Positions 15,635 through 25,188 of a stretch of DNA of 64,000 nucleotides are shown one piece after another. Below the pieces are notes generated by a model. The model saw only the letters and a program-made list of their open reading frames with translations. It was not told the DNA's origin and did not search any database. The stretch's first letter is position 1, and every line of letters begins with the position of its first letter. Position numbers and translations under genes: made by a program. Source of the DNA: an uncultured Archangium sp. (GTDB taxonomy: Bacteria; Myxococcota; Myxococcia; Myxococcales; Myxococcaceae); NCBI GenBank assembly GCA_903905455.1, contig CAIVGN010000157.1:1-64000 (forward strand), in the 5' to 3' direction.

Positions 15635-16756
15635 ATGACCATGAAGATCGAAGGATCGAACCAGGCCCTGACGTGTGAGCCCCAGCCGCAGACCCCGTCG
15701 ACGCAGGTCGCGGCTCCCGTGGCGATGAACCGCGTAGAGGAAGCCCGCGTCGCCGAGCGCGCCTTCGCCGACACCCAGCTCCTCGGGTCGAAGGGGCTGG
15801 CCGAGACCCTCGAGCGCGTGCCGAAGCCCGGGGTGATGGCGCTGGAGCTCTCGGGCCTCCTGTCGCACAACGGAGGGACGCTCAGCGTGACCGCGATGCG
15901 CGATGAAGCAGGTGATTTCCGCGTTCAGGTCAGCGGCCAGGCGCAGGTCGGCCTGCATGCCTTCGCTGGCGCGTTCGCGGGCGGGGGCGCCGGAGCGATG
16001 TACGTGGTGCACACGGCGGAGGCGGCGGCCGATCTCCTGCAATCGCTCGCGGTGAAGACCACCATCGCCGAGCCCCTCGTCGCCGGTCGCGTCGCTCACT
16101 ACAACGCCCAGAACCTGCACCGCGTCGATCTCACCGCCTACTCGGGCGCAGGGCTCCGCACCGAGTTCCCCGTGATCCTCGGCGCGGTGGAGGCGGTGGG
16201 GGAGGCCCGCGTGGCCATCGACTTCGATCGACACTCGCTGGTGATCGAGCAGCGGGTGAAGGGAGAAGCCATCGCCCGGGGCGGCATCGTCGCGGTGTTC
16301 GCTGGGCTCGAGGGTGAGATCTCCGCAAAGTCACACTCCGAGGTCCGGTTGCCGCCCGAGGTGCTGGAGCGCATCCAGCACGGGAGCCTGTCCGTGCCGG
16401 ACGCGCTGCGGGGCCTCCAGTACGACCAGCGGCTCATCCTCGAGACGGAGGGGCAGGGCGAGGTGGTGACCTTCGCCAACGAGTCGTACTCGACGCTCAA
16501 GAAGGTCGAGGTGGAGGTGGACCTGCGGAAGCTGGCGGCCGACCCGAAGGACTTCGCGGGCGCCATCGAAGGCAAGGTCTTCACCCTGACGGCCTCGGAG
16601 CCTGCGCGCGGCGCGGCCCTGGAGTTGCCCGAGTTCAGCGCCCGGGCCTCGGCCATCATCTACTCGTCACGCGAGGAGCCGCTCTTCGGGCACCACGGGC
16701 AGCAGGCGCTCCAGTCGGAGCTCGACGGGCGCCGCTACGCGGTCGCGCACCCCTGA
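15635..16756 (+). CDS. orphan protein divergent from the T3SS operon
   Basis: 373 residues from ATG 15635 (a second ATG at 15641). I do not recognise the family. No signal peptide or membrane segment; the first 35 residues are rich in Ser, Thr, Gln and Pro, as in many T3SS export signals. The body alternates helices and strands: a Gly/Ala-rich segment (HAFAGAFAGGGAGAMYVVHT), a region around VEQRVKGEAIARGGI-like sequence near 205, and LPPEVLERIQHGSLSVPDAL near 245. Position, divergent arrangement and composition make it a candidate effector or secreted accessory of the T3SS; sequence alone does not show this. Confidence 0.5.
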   Translation: MTMKIEGSNQALTCEPQPQTPSTQVAAPVAMNRVEEARVAERAFADTQLLGSKGLAETLERVPKPGVMALELSGLLSHNGGTLSVTAMRDEAGDFRVQVSGQAQVGLHAFAGAFAGGGAGAMYVVHTAEAAADLLQSLAVKTTIAEPLVAGRVAHYNAQNLHRVDLTAYSGAGLRTEFPVILGAVEAVGEARVAIDFDRHSLVIEQRVKGEAIARGGIVAVFAGLEGEISAKSHSEVRLPPEVLERIQHGSLSVPDALRGLQYDQRLILETEGQGEVVTFANESYSTLKKVEVEVDLRKLAADPKDFAGAIEGKVFTLTASEPARGAALELPEFSARASAIIYSSREEPLFGHHGQQALQSELDGRRYAVAHP

Positions 16757-16757
16757 C

Positions 16758-17975
16758 TCACTTCGAGTCGGGGTCGAAGAACTCGATCAACTGCTCTCGC
16801 CGCGCGTGCGCGTCTTCCATCGCCAACGCGATGAGGTCGTGGGCGTAGTCGGCGTCGAAGAGCAGGTAGCTCCCGAGCTCGGCCTGGGCGAGGAAGTTCG
16901 AGCCTGAGAGCCGGTGCAGCAGCCGCGTGGGCAGGGCCTCGTCACCGCCCTTCCTGGCCCGCTTCTCGAGGTGGGGCCGGGCGAGCTCCGCCAGGTCCCG
17001 GCTGGGCCGCACCACCAGGTCGCGCACCATGCGGTAGGGCTGCCCGCGGATCACCCCCATGGTCTCGTTCATGCGCGCCACGAAGTCTTCGCCGTAGGTG
17101 CGCCGGCCGCTCTCCATCATCTCGTTGAGGCGCCGCAGGCGATCGAGGTCGTACTCGGTGCGGTCCACCATCAGCGCGTTGAGCACCTTGCCGAGGACCT
17201 GCAGCGTGGTGGGCATGGCCGTCAGCTTCGGCGGGTCCATGGACATCTTCGGCTTGTGGCGCAGCGAGAGCACCATCACCCGGTCGGCGCCCAGGCGCAG
17301 CGCGGGAGACAGCGGGGTGTTCTGGCGCACGAAGCCATCGCAGTAGTACTCGTCGCCTACGCGGGCCGAGCGGAAGACGAGGGGGATCGCCGCGCTCGCC
17401 AGCGCGTGCTCCGGCCCCAGCACCACCTCGACGGGCTGCTGGTAGGGGTCGCGGCTCCACTGCGGCAGGCCCGCCTCGCGCCGCTGGATGAAGATGACCG
17501 TCTTCCCATCGCGAATGCGCGTGGCCGACACCGACACCGCCGAGCACAGCCCGCGCGCGAGGTTCGCGGCGATGCGGGGCCAGTCGATGGAGTGGCGAAC
17601 GATGTGCTCGATGGGCTCGGGGTGGAAGAGATCGTAGAGCCGCCAGCCCTCGGGCCGCGCGCTGTTGCGCGTGGCCTTCCAGATCTTCCGGCTCACCGAG
17701 TAGAGCGACTCGCCCTCCACCTTGAAGACCTTCTCGAGGGTCAGCCCGGTCCACAGCGCGGCGAGCCCCCGGCCCTGCTCGTCGGGCGTGTGCATGGTCG
17801 CGGCGAGGAAGCAGCTCGTCGACGCGCCCACCGAGGTGCCCGACAACACGTCGAAGCGCACGTGGGTCCGCACCGAGGCGGGCAGCTCCTCTCGGAGATA
17901 GCGGATCACGCCGGCCTCGTAGGCGCCGCGCGCTCCACCTCCTGAACACACCAGTCCGATCCGCGGCTTGGTCAC
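16758..17975 (-). CDS. patatin-like phospholipase
   Basis: 405 residues from GTG 17975, where the family N-terminus begins (TKPRIGLVCSGGGARGAYEAG, glycine-rich oxyanion loop near 11-20); ATG 18014 would add 13 residues. The nucleophile serine is in GTSVGA (near residue 50) and the dyad aspartate in YYCDGFVRQN (near 205, normally DGG or DGA). It should hydrolyse acyl ester bonds of phospholipids. There is no signal peptide, so the enzyme is cytoplasmic unless exported by a dedicated system; some patatin enzymes are T3SS effectors (ExoU), so its position next to the T3SS is worth noting. It ends convergently with the orphan gene, one base apart. Confidence 0.85.
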   Translation of the reverse strand: MTKPRIGLVCSGGGARGAYEAGVIRYLREELPASVRTHVRFDVLSGTSVGASTSCFLAATMHTPDEQGRGLAALWTGLTLEKVFKVEGESLYSVSRKIWKATRNSARPEGWRLYDLFHPEPIEHIVRHSIDWPRIAANLARGLCSAVSVSATRIRDGKTVIFIQRREAGLPQWSRDPYQQPVEVVLGPEHALASAAIPLVFRSARVGDEYYCDGFVRQNTPLSPALRLGADRVMVLSLRHKPKMSMDPPKLTAMPTTLQVLGKVLNALMVDRTEYDLDRLRRLNEMMESGRRTYGEDFVARMNETMGVIRGQPYRMVRDLVVRPSRDLAELARPHLEKRARKGGDEALPTRLLHRLSGSNFLAQAELGSYLLFDADYAHDLIALAMEDAHARREQLIEFFDPDSK

Positions 17976-18109
17976 CGGCTTTCGGTGTAGCCCAGTTCGA
18001 GCAACGCCCTGCATTGCCGGCCGCGACCATCCAAAAAGTTGCGGGTGCTACAGCGTGATCAACACTGATTGCGGTCTGTAGCGAAGCTCACTTCACCGGA
18101 GAGACCGAA

Positions 18110-18436
18110 ATGATCACTGTCACCGCGCAGTCCCTGCTCCCCACCCGCTTTCATCCCCGCGTCGAGGCCGGCTTCATGGTGAAGCTCTTCACCGGCGGGC
18201 GCTCGGTGGTGGCCAAGGCGACCGATCTCTCGATGGCCGGCCTGCGCCTGGTGGGCGACTTCGGCGCGGCCGACGATCGCATGACGCTCGCCATCCCCAT
18301 CCCCGGTGATCGCGAGATCGTCACCCAGGCCACCGTGAAGCGCCGCGGCGAAGAGGGCCTGGCGCTCGAGTTCGACCAGCTCGACTGGGACGACATGTTC
18401 GCGCTGGCGCGCTTTCTTCACCCGCGCCTGCCGTGA
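18110..18436 (+). CDS. PilZ domain protein
   Basis: 108 residues consisting of a single PilZ domain: the RxxxR loop is RFHPR (residues 13-17) and the second motif is DLSMAGLRL (D-x-S-x-x-G, about 39-47), the pair that binds cyclic di-GMP. The last strand and helix (LALEFDQLDWDDMFALARFL) complete the fold. It is cytoplasmic and probably passes c-di-GMP level to a partner. Its stop abuts the stop of the response regulator gene on the other strand (TGA next to TCA), so the two are convergent. Confidence 0.85.
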   Translation: MITVTAQSLLPTRFHPRVEAGFMVKLFTGGRSVVAKATDLSMAGLRLVGDFGAADDRMTLAIPIPGDREIVTQATVKRRGEEGLALEFDQLDWDDMFALARFLHPRLP

Positions 18437-18838
18437 TCAGTGACTCGCGACGCGCGCCTTGAGCTGCGAGACCAGGTCGAGCAGCTCGGCGCCGCGGAAG
18501 GGCTTGTGGATGTAGCCGTTGGCCCCGGCCTTCATCGCCACCTCGACGTCCGACTTCTTGGCCTTCGCGGTCAGCATGTAGATCGACGTCCGGGCCATGC
18601 GCGGGTCGGCGCGGAGCATGCGGCACACCGCCACGCCATCGAGCTGGATGCTCCCCGTCGGCGGCAGGACCACGTCGAGCAGCACCAGGTCGAAGAGCTG
18701 CGTCTTGGCCAGCTTGAGCCCGTCGGCGGCGTGAGACGCGGTCTCGACCTCGCACTCCGATTCGGTCAGCAGGCTCTTCACGAGCTCACGGATCACCGGC
18801 TCGTCTTCCACTACCAGGATGCGAAACGGGCCGGCCAT
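18437..18838 (-). CDS. single-domain response regulator
   Basis: 133 residues, one receiver (CheY-type) domain with no output domain. The acidic pocket is VVEDEP (about 9-14), the phospho-acceptor aspartate is in LVLLDVVLPP (about Asp55), the conserved Thr is in MLTAKAKK and the Lys in HKPF. The loop after the phospho-Asp carries an insertion (PPTGSIQLDGV). It should receive phosphate from a histidine kinase not in this window. It lies 22 bases before the end of the permease gene, on the same strand, and could be the last gene of that transcript. Confidence 0.85.
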   Translation of the reverse strand: MAGPFRILVVEDEPVIRELVKSLLTESECEVETASHAADGLKLAKTQLFDLVLLDVVLPPTGSIQLDGVAVCRMLRADPRMARTSIYMLTAKAKKSDVEVAMKAGANGYIHKPFRGAELLDLVSQLKARVASH

Positions 18839-18859
18839 CGGGTCCGGCCACTATAGGCA

Positions 18860-21424
18860 CTACTCGTAGGCAAGCGCTTCGACGACGTCGAGGCTCGCTG
18901 CCCGTCGGGCGGGGTACAGCCCGGCGATGATCGCCGCGCAGGTGGCGATGACCACCATCTGTACCGCCGTGCCCCACGGGTAGCTGAAGGGGAAGTTCCA
19001 CCCCGTCGCCTGCACCCCGACGATCTTGGTGACGATGTAGCCGACCACCCCACCTGTCACGACCCCGAAGAGGCTCCCGGTGAGCCCGATGAAGAAGGCC
19101 TCGCCGGCGAAGAGCTTGATGATCTGCCGGCGATCGGCGCCGACCGCGCGCAGCAGGCCGATCTCGCGGGTGCGATCGAGCACCGCGGCCAGCAGGGTGT
19201 TGATGATGCCCAGCAGCGCGAGCGCCACCGCGACGATCTCCATGGCGTAGGTGATGGCGAAGGCGCCCCCGACGAGCTTCCGGGCCTCCTGGCGCAGCTC
19301 GGCGTTCGAGAGCACGTAGGCGTTGAAGCGGCCCGAGAGCTTCGAGGTGATGGCCGCGCGGGTCTGGTCGAGGGCCCCCAGGTCCTTCACGTAGACGTGG
19401 AAGGTGTCGACCAGGTCGCTGTTGAACTGCTTCACGAAGAGCTCGCGATCCACGATCACCGAGCCCTGGTCGGAGGTGTAGTCGATGATCACCGCGCCCA
19501 CGGTGTACGTGTGCTCGCCGGTGGGCGTCTTGATGGGGAAGGTGCTGCCGACCTTGAGGTCGCGGCGCCGCGCGAAGTTCTCGCTGATCACCACCTGGCC
19601 GCTGGCGCGCTGGGCGGCGTCGGGCAGCGAGCCCTCGAGGATGAGCGGGTTGCCGCGGCTGCGGTAGATGTCCGACGAGAGCGAGATGACGTAGATGCGC
19701 AGGCCCAGCACGTCGTGCGCCATCAGCCGCACCGGGTCGACCAGGTCGACGTTGGGCACCGCCTCGATCTCCTTTTGCAGCGAGGCCTGCATCGACTGGT
19801 TCTGGGTGCCCGCGAGCTTCGCCGACGAGGTGACGAAGAGATCGGCCGGCACCGCCTGCTCGATCCACCGATCCGTGCTCGCCTGGAAGCTGCCGATGAA
19901 GCTCGAGAGGGTCACCGCCATGGCCACGCCGATGCTCAGCGCCGAGACCGGCACCGCGGTGCGCACCGGGGCCCGCGCGAAGTTGTCCGCGGCCAGCCGG
20001 CCCGAGATGCCGAACAACAGCTCGCCGGGCCGCGCGAAGGGCACGTTGAGCGTGCGCAGCACCAGCGGCGAGAGCAGGGTCACGCCCATCAAGATGAAGA
20101 AGATCGCCGCGTAGCCACCCAGCGGCAGGTTCTCCAGCGGCGGCGGGATCTGCGTGGTGGGCCAGACGATGGCCAGCAGGAACACCCCCAGGTACGTGGG
20201 CCACGACTTCACTTCGACCGCGCCGGCGCCGATGGCGGCGTCCTTGCGCAGCGCCTCCACGGGCTGGACCGCCGAGGCGATCCACGACGGGCGCAGCGCC
20301 GCGAAGACGCTGCCCAGCACGCCCAAGGTGAGCCCCATGACCATCTCCGGCACGCCCAGCTGCACCGAGTGGGTGTTCACCTTGACGTAGATCTCCGAGA
20401 TGCTGTTCGACACGCTGCCGATGGCCGCCTTGCCGACGAGGATGCCCAGGGGCAACCCCAGCAGGCTCCCCACCAGGCCGAACACGCCCGCCTCGAGCGC
20501 GAAGAGGGCGCGAATGCGGCGCCGCGTCGCGCCCAGGGCGCGCAGGGTGCCGATCTCCCGGCGGCGCTGCACCACGCTGATCGACACCGTGTTGTAGACG
20601 AGGAACACCCCCACCAGCAGCGCCACGCCCGAGCCGAGGTTGAGGCCGAGCTGGAAGCTGCGCACCATGGTCTGCACCGCGGCGCCGCGGCGATCGGGCG
20701 AGTCGACCTCGATGCTCGAGCCCACCACCTTCTGCAGCCGGTCCTTCATCGCCTCGAGGCCCACCCTGGGGTCGATGGCCACGTCGATGCGCGTCAGGGT
20801 GCGGCCCCTGGCGAAGGCCTCCTGCAGGCTGCCGAAGAACATCACCGCCACCGAGCCCCCGAAGGCCTTGAGCGGGCCCGTCTCCTTGAGCAGGCCGTGA
20901 ATGATGAAGGGCTTGGCCCCCTCGGGGGTGATGAGCTCGATGGTGCCGCCGGTCTTGAGGCCCTTCTCCTTCGCGTAGCGCTCCGAGACGAGGATGCGGT
21001 CCGTCGAGTTGAGGAACTCGAGATCGTCGGCCAGCTTGCCCACGTCGGTGTCCACGCCCTCGTAGGTGCGGAAGAAGCCGTCGTCGAGCAGGTCGACGCC
21101 CATCACGTACATGCTCTCGCCCGGCGAGTCCTTCACCGGGGCCACCACCGAGAGGCCACCCGAGGCGTGCAGCACCCCGGGCACCGCGCGCACCGTCTCG
21201 AGCAGCTCTTCGGGGAACCCCGAGGTCTCGGCGGCCACGGTGAGATCGGCCTTGCCCGCGACCGTGTCGATGGTCGAGCGGAAGGCGTCCATCACCGAGC
21301 GGTTGATCGCCGCGATGCCCACCAACGTGGCCACGCCCACGGCGACGCCGATGAGGGTGAGCAGCGAGCGCAGTGGGGCACCGAAGACGTGCCGCAGCGA
21401 GACGAGACGGAGCAGGGACCACAT
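18860..21424 (-). CDS. FtsX/MacB-type ABC transporter permease (large, two FtsX domains)
   Basis: 854 residues. An N-terminal membrane anchor (LLTLIGVAVGVATLVGIAAI) is followed by a MacB-like periplasmic domain (about 60-240), a FtsX membrane domain with the conserved turn RRREIGTLRALGATRRRI near 305, a second periplasmic region and a second FtsX domain at the C-terminus with DRTREIGLLRAVGADRRQI near 755. This tandem layout is typical of permeases that extract lipoproteins or move hydrophobic or peptide substrates from the periplasmic side rather than across the inner membrane. The ATPase is probably the gene at 21915-22616, with a STAS-like gene between. Confidence 0.88.
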   Translation of the reverse strand: MWSLLRLVSLRHVFGAPLRSLLTLIGVAVGVATLVGIAAINRSVMDAFRSTIDTVAGKADLTVAAETSGFPEELLETVRAVPGVLHASGGLSVVAPVKDSPGESMYVMGVDLLDDGFFRTYEGVDTDVGKLADDLEFLNSTDRILVSERYAKEKGLKTGGTIELITPEGAKPFIIHGLLKETGPLKAFGGSVAVMFFGSLQEAFARGRTLTRIDVAIDPRVGLEAMKDRLQKVVGSSIEVDSPDRRGAAVQTMVRSFQLGLNLGSGVALLVGVFLVYNTVSISVVQRRREIGTLRALGATRRRIRALFALEAGVFGLVGSLLGLPLGILVGKAAIGSVSNSISEIYVKVNTHSVQLGVPEMVMGLTLGVLGSVFAALRPSWIASAVQPVEALRKDAAIGAGAVEVKSWPTYLGVFLLAIVWPTTQIPPPLENLPLGGYAAIFFILMGVTLLSPLVLRTLNVPFARPGELLFGISGRLAADNFARAPVRTAVPVSALSIGVAMAVTLSSFIGSFQASTDRWIEQAVPADLFVTSSAKLAGTQNQSMQASLQKEIEAVPNVDLVDPVRLMAHDVLGLRIYVISLSSDIYRSRGNPLILEGSLPDAAQRASGQVVISENFARRRDLKVGSTFPIKTPTGEHTYTVGAVIIDYTSDQGSVIVDRELFVKQFNSDLVDTFHVYVKDLGALDQTRAAITSKLSGRFNAYVLSNAELRQEARKLVGGAFAITYAMEIVAVALALLGIINTLLAAVLDRTREIGLLRAVGADRRQIIKLFAGEAFFIGLTGSLFGVVTGGVVGYIVTKIVGVQATGWNFPFSYPWGTAVQMVVIATCAAIIAGLYPARRAASLDVVEALAYE

Positions 21425-21469
21425 GGGCGAGCGGACCTTAACGGTGCGCCTGCGCCCCAGCGCCGAAAA

Positions 21470-21832
21470 CTACTTGCTGAAGACCTGCTCGGCTTCCTGC
21501 ATGGAGAACGCGAGGTGCGCGCCGTGGTGCTTGAGCTGCCGCGAGAGCCGCTCCATGTGCACGGCGGCCTGGGCGCTCTTGCCCACCACCCGCACCACCC
21601 GCCGCACGCCGAAGGCGCCGAGCTGCTCCCCGATCTTCCGGAAGCTCTCCACGAGGCCTTCATCCATGCACTGCAGCTCGCGGATGTCGGAGAGCACGTC
21701 GACGGGGGCCCGCAAGCGGCTCAACGCATCGCGCAGGTCGCGCTCTGCATGGGCATGCATGTCGGGCGTGGGCTTCCCGGCCAACTCGATGAGGATTCTG
21801 TTGCGACCAACGTCAGGCGAGATGCGGACCAC
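21470..21832 (-). CDS. STAS/SpoIIAA-like small protein
   Basis: 120 residues with alternating strands and helices: [12 protein letters not shown], then a helix with [28 protein letters not shown], and [20 protein letters not shown]. This resembles the SpoIIAA-like/STAS-like fold of small regulatory proteins that bind partners. No membrane segment. It lies between the ABC ATPase (82-base gap) and its likely permease (45-base gap), all on one strand, so it may modulate the transporter. The family call is by fold pattern only. Confidence 0.5.
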   Translation of the reverse strand: MVRISPDVGRNRILIELAGKPTPDMHAHAERDLRDALSRLRAPVDVLSDIRELQCMDEGLVESFRKIGEQLGAFGVRRVVRVVGKSAQAAVHMERLSRQLKHHGAHLAFSMQEAEQVFSK

Positions 21833-21914
21833 TTGGGTTCCTTACAAAGAACCCCCCCGGGTACGTCGCACTCTTACCGGATTCGATCGACCAGATGCAA
21901 AGAAGTCGCGCGAC

Positions 21915-22612
<698 letters not shown>

Positions 22613-22616
<4 letters not shown>

Positions 22617-23344
22617 AACGCCACCAGGCCTTCCTTTTCCGTCCACCCTTCGAGGGCGTTCGGGAGCCGCACGCGTGCATAGCGACCGGAGGTCTCCATG
22701 ATGCGCACCTTGAGGCCCGCGTGCACCTCAAACGACACCCGGGCCGCTTCGCCGGGGAACTCGCGCACCTTGGCGGCCTCGGGCATCACGATGGCCTCCT
22801 CGACGGTGGCGGTGACGTGCGCCCGCACCAGCAGCGCGCCGCCCAGGGTCGCGCCCGCGACGAGCAACGCCGCGGCGATGAGCCCGGGCACCACGCGGGC
22901 CCCGGCCCGGCGCCAGGTCAGCCACAGCAGGAGGAAGCCCAGCCACCAGGTCGCGAGGAAGGCGATGGCCACGGCCCGCTCGTTCATCGCCTCGGCCACG
23001 CGCTGGGTGAAGGGCACCGCGGTGGTCTCGGCGCCGACGACCTGGTCGACCTGGCGCTGGCGCGCGACGGCGAGGTTCGCGCCGATGTCGTCGTCGTCGG
23101 ACAGGCGGCTGGCGCGCTCGAGGAACAGCGTCGCGGGCCCCAGTTCGTTCGCCGCGAGGTGGGTGGTGCCGAGGTTGAAGAGCACGTCGGGGCCCCCGAG
23201 GCCGGCCTGGAGCAGCTTCTCGTAGCGCTCCTTCGCCGCAGCGTAGTCGCCCTTGTAATAGGCGTCGTTGCCCTCGACGAAGAGCGACTGGGCTTCCTGC
23301 GGGGTGTACTGGGCCAGCGCCAGCGCGAGCACGAGCGAGGTCAT
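22613..23344 (-). CDS. batE: BatE: TPR and SH3-like Bat operon protein
   Basis: 243 residues. A short signal sequence (TSLVLALALA) is followed by tetratricopeptide repeats (AQSLFVEGNDAYYKGDYAAAK; GPDVLFNLGTTHLAANELGP), a central region with two membrane helices (about 123-175) and a C-terminal SH3-like domain ending in RVRLPNALEGWTEKEGLVAL. This is the BatE layout of the Bacteroides aerotolerance-type operon. It overlaps batD by four bases (ATGA) and the ABC ATPase gene by four. Role: envelope stress or periplasmic protein assembly, still unclear in the family. Confidence 0.82.
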
Positions 23345-25188
23345 GACCAGCCCTCCATGGCCGCCGCGGCGTCATCGAGGGCGCGCTTGCGGGAAGACAC
23401 GTCGCCCATGCCCGGCGCGTAGCGGCCGACGTCGCAGGTCTCGAGCACCTGCACGATGCGTTGGCGCTCCAGCTCCAAGATGCCCGCCTCGGTGAGCTTG
23501 GTCACCAGGTCGGCGCGCACCAGGCCTGAGACCGGGGTCCCCAGGCGGGCGCTCATGAAGCTGGTCAAGGCGCGCTCCACCTCGACGTAGAAGTCGCCGG
23601 TCGAGCCTCCGAGCAGCAGCTTCTCCGCGGCCGCGAGGCGCTTGCGGGCTGCCTTCGCCTGCTTCTTCTTGATCGACTCGGCGCTCTCGGGGCCCACGCT
23701 GCCGCGGACGAAGAAGAAGGCCGCGGCGAACAGCGTGAGCAGCAGCGGGACGAGGGCCAGCGGCAGGAACCAGCGGGCGGCGCTCAGCTCGGTGGTGGGC
23801 GCGGTGAAGCGGGCGCTGTGGCGCAGCGACTTGAGCCCCCCGCCCACCAGCTGGTTCTTGGGGCCCTGCTCGCCGAGGGTCGGGGTGCCCGGCGCGGTGA
23901 CCACGTTGGCGCCGCCGGCGCCCGGCTTCACGGTGAGGGTGATCGCGTCGACGCGCAGTTCGTCGTACTTGCGCGCCTCGGGGTCGAACGACGGCACCAC
24001 CATCGCCGGCAGGGTGAAGGTGCCGGTCTGCTGGGGCACCAGCGTGTATTCCACGGTCCGCGTGCCGCCGACGTGCGAGCGGGAATTCGACGGCTTGTCG
24101 CTGATCTCCGGGTCGAAGGTCTTGAACGCCGTGGGGGCGCCGAGCGGCGGCAGCTGCACGCCCTGCAGGTTGCCGCGACCCTCGAGGATCAGCTTCACCT
24201 GCACCGGCTCGCCTAGCGAGACCTCGGTCTGGGACACCTCGCGCGAGAGCCGCCAGCGGCCCACCACGCTCGTCGCCGGCCCGGGGGGCAGGGCGCGCAC
24301 CACCAGCTTCAGCTCGTTGCCCTTCTTGTGCACGCGCCGGCCCGCGAAGATGAGCCCGGTGGTGATGTCGGCCTCGGGGGCCTCGATGGTCACCGTGCCG
24401 GCCTTGAGCGGGAAGATGGCGCGCTGGCGCAGCAGGTACTCGCGGTACGGCACGCCGCCCACCAGGCGCTGCTCCGACATGAGCTGGTTGGGGGTCTTGA
24501 AGTCCTGGCTGAGGAAGCCATCGAGCTTGGGCATGGTCACCGTGTCGACCGTCGAGAGATCGACGCGCGAGTAGAGGTGAATGGTGATCATCACCTGCTC
24601 GCCCACGTAGGCCTCGCTCTTGTCGAGGCTCATGCGCATGAAGAGATCCGAGTCTCCATGCGGCACGTCGGGCTCCTGGGCCATGGGGTCGCCCTGCGGG
24701 TCGGCGTCGTCGTCCAGGCCGGGAATCCCGGGGAAGCCGGGCGGGAAGCCGAAGGGGTTGGGCGGGGGGCGGCGCGTGGGGCGTTCGGCCTGCAACCGGC
24801 CGGCGACCACCTCGATCAGCACCGGCCGGGTGGTGAAGTTCCCGGCGGGCGTGGTGAGCACCGCCGCGGGGATGGTCAACTTGCCGGTGCGGTTGGCGCG
24901 CATCGTCAGGGTGTGCTTCTGCACGTGCGTCACCACCCCCGCGCCGCCGGGGCCCACCGAGTAGCTCATCTGCGACGACTGGCTGCGCCCGAGCACCTCG
25001 AAGTCGTTGGTCACCGGGAACGAGAGCGACGAGCCGCCGGGGGCGTTGGCGATGGAGATGTCGAGCCGGAAGGTGTCTTCCGCGCCGACCTTCTCCCGGT
25101 CCGCCTGCATGGTGACCTCCGGCTCCGCGGCCAGCGCGGAGGCAGACATCACGAGGGCGATGACGAGGGCGCTACCAGTCCTTGCCAT
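23341..25188 (-). CDS. batD: BatD: large Bat operon membrane protein
   Basis: 615 residues from ATG 25188, with a signal peptide (LVIALVMSASALA) and BatD-type Ig-like repeats: EVTMQADREKVGAEDTFRLD, then SLDKSEAYVGEQVMITIHLY, then SQTEVSLGEPVQVKLILEGR. A Pro/Gly/Phe-rich linker lies near residue 145. One membrane helix (about 480-500) anchors it and the last 110 residues are cytoplasmic. BatD is thought to present a periplasmic platform for the VWA proteins BatA and BatB. The start overlaps the end of batBC by 17 bases; a GTG at 25197 is an alternative. Confidence 0.85.
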   Translation of the reverse strand: MARTGSALVIALVMSASALAAEPEVTMQADREKVGAEDTFRLDISIANAPGGSSLSFPVTNDFEVLGRSQSSQMSYSVGPGGAGVVTHVQKHTLTMRANRTGKLTIPAAVLTTPAGNFTTRPVLIEVVAGRLQAERPTRRPPPNPFGFPPGFPGIPGLDDDADPQGDPMAQEPDVPHGDSDLFMRMSLDKSEAYVGEQVMITIHLYSRVDLSTVDTVTMPKLDGFLSQDFKTPNQLMSEQRLVGGVPYREYLLRQRAIFPLKAGTVTIEAPEADITTGLIFAGRRVHKKGNELKLVVRALPPGPATSVVGRWRLSREVSQTEVSLGEPVQVKLILEGRGNLQGVQLPPLGAPTAFKTFDPEISDKPSNSRSHVGGTRTVEYTLVPQQTGTFTLPAMVVPSFDPEARKYDELRVDAITLTVKPGAGGANVVTAPGTPTLGEQGPKNQLVGGGLKSLRHSARFTAPTTELSAARWFLPLALVPLLLTLFAAAFFFVRGSVGPESAESIKKKQAKAARKRLAAAEKLLLGGSTGDFYVEVERALTSFMSARLGTPVSGLVRADLVTKLTEAGILELERQRIVQVLETCDVGRYAPGMGDVSSRKRALDDAAAAMEGWS

